Shown piece after piece: positions 60,242 through 64,000 of a stretch of 64,000 nucleotides of DNA. Numbering within the stretch: the stretch's first letter is position 1; each line of letters starts with the position of its first letter. The notes beneath the pieces were generated by a model, which was not told the origin of the DNA, searched no databases, and saw only the letters and a list, made by a program, of their open reading frames with translations. Made by a program: the position numbers and the translations under genes. This stretch comes from Spizellomyces punctatus DAOM BR117 (lineage: Eukaryota > Chytridiomycota > Chytridiomycetes > Spizellomycetales > Spizellomycetaceae). The stretch is taken from the NCBI RefSeq assembly GCF_000182565.1, contig NW_015971544.1, positions 1,132,529 through 1,196,528 of the forward strand. Reading direction: 5' to 3'.

Positions 60242-61558
60242 TCACTTTAAACTTGATGGATTCAGGATTGCACTCCTTTGCTTCACAATATCAAAATCCT
60301 GACAGCGCACCGGTTTTTCATAAAACCTCAACCGATTCCAATCCTCTAAATTGAGCTCCAGAGACCCCATCGTCAACCTAGGGGCATCCGGACCGTTTGC
60401 AAACGGATCGTCCGAAATATGGGGATATGGTATGGATATAGTATCCATTTCCAAATTCTTTGGTTTGAATTCCTCTGCATTCATTTTGGTGTCCCGTGCA
60501 TCCAGCCACGCCTGGCTCACACTTTTTTTGGCCCGCGGTATCCCTTTTGAAGCAGGTTCAGGACCAGACGTGGTGCTCATGATGGGTTCACTGGCGGCCT
60601 GTTCCATCCTTGCAATTTGATCTGATTGGGTCCGAGATTTGCTGTGTTGGTGAACCCAATGGGTATTGATTGGTGTAAGGTTGTTGTATTGTGTTGTATT
60701 ACGGTCAATGTTCAGTGACTAAACAGGTGCCGGTATTAGCTTTACGCTCAACATCTCTTCAACCCAAACCATCTTACCTGAGCAGTTACCCGAGTTTGCA
60801 CCCTTCTCACGGCTTCCCTATCCTTGATCATCAACTCAGCCACAGCTTGTACAGGATCAAATCTATCTTGTTTAACTTTATCGATTCTATTTTGAATGAA
60901 TTTTGAAGAATTTGCAGTCGGTCTATCCAAATTCGTCGGCACAATGTTTGGTTGCGTGATTGGTATTTGACGATCCTCCGTCTTGCGCCTAAGGTGGTAG
61001 TCTTTCGGACGCATGAGCTTTGGATTGGATGGCGGGAGAGCAAGTTTAAGACGGAGATGAGGGTCTACGATTAGGCTGGGATCCAGTGGAGGAGTCCGGG
61101 CTGGTTTAATGGATTTCGTTTCTTCATCTGGATGGGGAACAGGAATGGGCGGCTTTTGAGGGGTGATATCTTCCTCATTTACGATGGGATCTTCTTCCTC
61201 CTCTTTGTGGGAAAACCCACGGGAAGGCTGCCGACTATCTTCATAATGGTCAGTTCTCGGTTACGAGTGTCTTGTTGGTCCACAGGTGATGTTACCTCAC
61301 ATACTCCTTGTAACCTTCCTCCACCAGCGTACTACTTTCTAGAACGTGTGGATACGCCACCGGTTGGGGTGGGTCCTTGTTCACGGCGTGTTCCTCCTCC
61401 AGATCATTTCGACTGTGCGGTTTGGTAGCAAGAGAAGTCTTCGAATGTGCAGGGATGGAGACAGGGATGCCACTCGTTGCATGGCGGGTCTGAACAGATT
61501 TTCGCTTGAGGGTTTTTGGATGTGTTGAAGTATTTGTGGGGATGAACGTTAAAGTCAT
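60242..61558 (-). CDS. Unrecognised basic protein, possibly nuclear
   Basis: No family is recognised. From the ATG at 61558 (MTLTFIPTNTSTHPKTLKRK) three or four exons give about 380 residues. The middle is GFSHKEEEEDPIVNEEDITP, then a proline-rich part with a repeated look (LDPSLIVDPHLRLKLALP, SNPKLMRPKDYHLRRKTEDR). A conserved-looking helix, FIQNRIDKVKQDRFDPVQAV with AELMIKDREAVRRVQTRV, follows. The last exon has SQAWLDARDTKMNAEEFKPK and LNLEDWNRLRFYEKPVRCQD. The high charge and lack of membrane segments suggest an intracellular protein. It is divergent from COQ10 with about 150 bp between start codons. Confidence 0.6.
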
Positions 61559-61710
61559 TGTAATCGTCCTTTCTGGTGATTTGGAGAAGGAAAGCAACCA
61601 AACGCCAGGTGAAAAGCGCGTTGGGATATCCCAATCTGCCAAGCCACATCATCATGGAGGTTTGGATTAGATGACAGAAACCTTTAGACTTTAGATCCCT
61701 CGCCCACAGA

Positions 61711-62379
61711 ATGCCTCCATTAAAACCCCTCCTCCGTCTTAACCGCCCACGGGTCGCCTTTCCCAATGCACACCTCCCTCACCGAACATTCCTCACTGCA
61801 CCTCCCTCAACCCACCACGAAAAACATCATCTCGGTTATACTCCCAAACAGCTCTACGCACTTGTATCCAACATCAACTCCTACCATCTCTTTGTACCGT
61901 GGTGTGCACACTCGCAAGTCCTTTCACACAAGAAACTCAATGGAAAAGATGTTTTGAAAGCAGAGTTGGGCGTTGGGTTTAGGGCTTTTAGTGAAAACTA
62001 TGTCAGTGAGGTTACGTGTGTTCCATATGAGCGGGTCCAGGTTAGTTTGTCCCTCCCGCATCTCCCTCAAAGGAAATTAGAAATACTAAAGCGAAATGCG
62101 ACAATGGTTTAGGCTGTAGCCTCAAACTCGACCCTCTTCCGTACGCTTATTACAACCTGGAAATTCGCACCAGGGACACCAACCAACACAACCCCAGATT
62201 CCCCAACGACCCTTGTAGATTTTTCTATTGCCTTTCAATTTAAAAGCCCGCTGTATGCCCATCTATCGAACCTATTTTTTGAAGAGGTTAGTAAAGTCAT
62301 GGTGGGGGCTTTTGAGGAGCGAGCGAGAAAGGTTTATGGGCCTCCGGCGATAGTTCGACGGGTGGGAGACAGGCGGTAG
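61711..62379 (+). CDS. COQ10: Coenzyme Q-binding protein COQ10 (START domain)
   Basis: A mitochondrial START-fold protein that binds ubiquinone and supports its function in respiration. The N-terminus MPPLKPLLRLNRPRVAFPNA is an import sequence. Then HHLGYTPKQLYALVSNINSY and HLFVPWCAHSQVL match the family, followed by LKAELGVGFRAFSENYVSEV. After an intron (about 62040-62112) come AVASNSTLFRTLITTWKF, LVDFSIAFQFKSPLYAHLSN and LFFEEVSKVMVGAFEERARK. The end is VYGPPAIVRRVGDRR. The gene is complete. It converges on the methionyl-tRNA synthetase gene. Confidence 0.93.
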
Positions 62380-62581
62380 ATGAGTGGTTCGCCGCACTTG
62401 GCAATATAGAGAACATAGGATTAGATCGTAGTGATTAATCTACATTTGATATTCATTAGCGTTAATTTACTGACTGTCCCGGAATCTTACTGAAAAATAA
62501 ACAAATTGTAAGAGTTCACACACTCTGTATAAATGTCACCTCTATAAAAAAAAACGTACAAACGCGTATCTACATTCCATC

Positions 62582-64000
62582 CTACAACTTTTGCAGCCCT
62601 TCAATAACCTCCGCCAATTTTTTCTTGTAGTCTAAAAGTTTGTCCACGACCACTTTCACTACCTCAGCGTCCGCCTTCTCTGTCTTTAGTTTCCTCACTT
62701 CATCACCCGCAAGCTTTATCTGCTCCTCCAACTCCACAATCTCCGGTGTCTTGACTACCCCCGCTGGCGCCTCGCTAAGCCCTGCCGCAGCAGCCTTGGC
62801 TTTCGCTGCCTTTCTTTTCGACGTCTTTGAAACACCGGCGTCGCTATCTGCCTGGTTGCCCCCGTACTTTCTGCGCCATTCATCTGCCTTTTCGGGTTTG
62901 ATGATCGAAAAGAGATACTCTGCCTCTCCAATGACATGTCCTGCTTCAATGTCTTTCCCTGACCATGTATCCGTAATTTTGCGTGTGGGGAGCCGAAGTT
63001 GTTTGAAGATGCTTTCAGAGGTTGTGGGCATGTAGGGGTAAATGAGTGCTGCGATGAGATAGGCCAGGTTGGCCGCGACGCTAATGACCGTGTCGCATCG
63101 TTCACGTGCGTTGGCGAAAAGCTTGTTGTCGATGCGATTGTCTTGAAGGTAGAGGTTTCCGCGTGCAGAGATATCCATAGCCAGTTTGAGACCTAGCCGG
63201 AGCTTCACGCCTTCGAGAGCTTCGTTGTACTGTTTCAACAGCCCGTTGACGTCATCGATCAGTTTTGCTTCTACTTCGTCCGTGACAGAATAAGATGGAA
63301 TCGTCCGTTCGTACTTTGCGTTCAAAAACTTCACAACTCGATTGACAAAGTTGCCAAGGTTGGCCAACAGCTCGTTGTTATTGCAAGCAACAAATCCGCT
63401 CCAGGTGAATTGCGAGTCTCCGGTTTCAGGTCGGTTGGAAAGAAGGTAGTACCGCCATACAGCAACTGAGACGCCGACTTCCACTACATGATTGCCAAAA
63501 ACGCCAATGCCCCGAGATTTTGAGAATTTGCCGCCTTCATATTGCAGATATTCTAACATGATCTAGGTATCAGTATCCGACGTTTTTAAGCCATGCGATG
63601 GACATTCTACCAACATACCTGTCGTGTTAATGTGATGCAAAAGAGTCCAATCCTCCCCGGTACCCAATAGCGTTGACGGAAACACTACGGTATGGAACGG
63701 TACATTATCCTTGCCCATGAACTGGAAAAGCTCAACGTGCTCAGGATTCTTCCACCATTTCTCCCAGTCGTCTGTGTAATTAGCCGTAATGGATGGGTAT
63801 CTACGAATCATGTGTCAAATTCCTATCATGAACGAAACTTTGATTGATATGCCAAGCATACCCGATGCAAGCGTCAAACCACACGTAAAACACCTTCTCT
63901 CTGAACCCATCCTTGGGAACCGGAACTCCCCACTTGAGGTCACGGGTAATACAGCGTTCTTTTAGCCCTTCCTTAAGCCACGCCTTTGTGATGTTGATTG
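62582..64000 (-). CDS. MES1: Cytosolic methionyl-tRNA synthetase, C-terminal part
   Basis: The start lies beyond base 64000. The visible part begins in the catalytic domain ([20 protein letters not shown], then [20 protein letters not shown]). The signature loop reads [12 protein letters not shown] in place of the usual KMSKS. The anticodon-binding helical domain follows ([30 protein letters not shown]). A Lys/Ala linker ([16 protein letters not shown]) leads to a final helical hairpin, [20 protein letters not shown] to [18 protein letters not shown], which resembles a WHEP domain as in animal synthetases. Introns fall after FDACIG and after HHINTT. Confidence 0.93.

Overview
The window comes from an intron-rich eukaryote, most likely an early-diverging (chytrid-like) fungus. 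Its genes have many short GT-AG introns and fungal-type orthologues: SAGA subunits Spt20 and Ada2, a Yvc1-like TRP channel, a Crh-like GPI-anchored GH16, tyrosinase, spherulin-4 and DUF3455 proteins. It also carries genes more typical of animals and basal fungi than of yeasts: an STK32/YANK kinase, a methionyl-tRNA synthetase with a C-terminal WHEP-like domain, a DH-PH-FYVE RhoGEF and a diacylglycerol kinase with C1 domains. The phylum is inference; no rRNA or mitochondrial marker is present.

Layout. 0-6.5 kb: a three-START-domain lipid-binding protein (its 3' end lies outside the window) and ribosomal protein eL24. 6.9-18.4 kb: RhoGEF, ribosomal protein uL29 (L35), Spt20, uroporphyrinogen-III synthase and the TRP channel. 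19.3-21.5 kb: an intronless pair, a secreted DUF3455 protein and a flavin monooxygenase. 22-31 kb: a serine-rich coiled-coil protein, protein-L-isoaspartate methyltransferase, the XLF/Nej1 end-joining factor and the STK32-like kinase. 31-39.4 kb: diacylglycerol kinase, Prp4 kinase and Ada2. 40.2-42.4 kb: an intronless secreted tyrosinase with a TATA box and a perfect inverted pair of CArG boxes upstream. 43-44 kb: a broken Ty1/copia fragment whose integrase and reverse-transcriptase parts face opposite ways. 44.3-46.4 kb: a small proline-rich protein and the GPI de-N-acetylase. 46.4-49.9 kb: a gene-poor tract holding at least three copies, plus fragments, of a tRNA-derived repeat whose body keeps paired segments in every copy. 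50-64 kb: spherulin-4 protein, EFR3, NDUFB7, OPA3, GH16, enoyl-CoA hydratase, an unknown protein, COQ10 and the 3' part of methionyl-tRNA synthetase.

The genes do not form one pathway; this is ordinary fungal chromosome with housekeeping genes packed tightly. Functional themes are chromatin (Spt20, Ada2), mitochondria (NDUFB7, OPA3, COQ10, enoyl-CoA hydratase), membrane lipids and signalling (START, diacylglycerol kinase, EFR3, GPI12, RhoGEF, TRP channel) and the cell surface (tyrosinase, GH16, DUF3455). The most novel-looking item is the structured tRNA-derived repeat family at 47.2-49.8 kb. Also worth attention are micro-exons of 6 and 11 nt, first coding exons of 3-5 nt, and the double CArG palindrome before tyrosinase. 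Exon boundaries were worked out by hand from splice signals, reading frame and remembered family similarity; no alignment was run.
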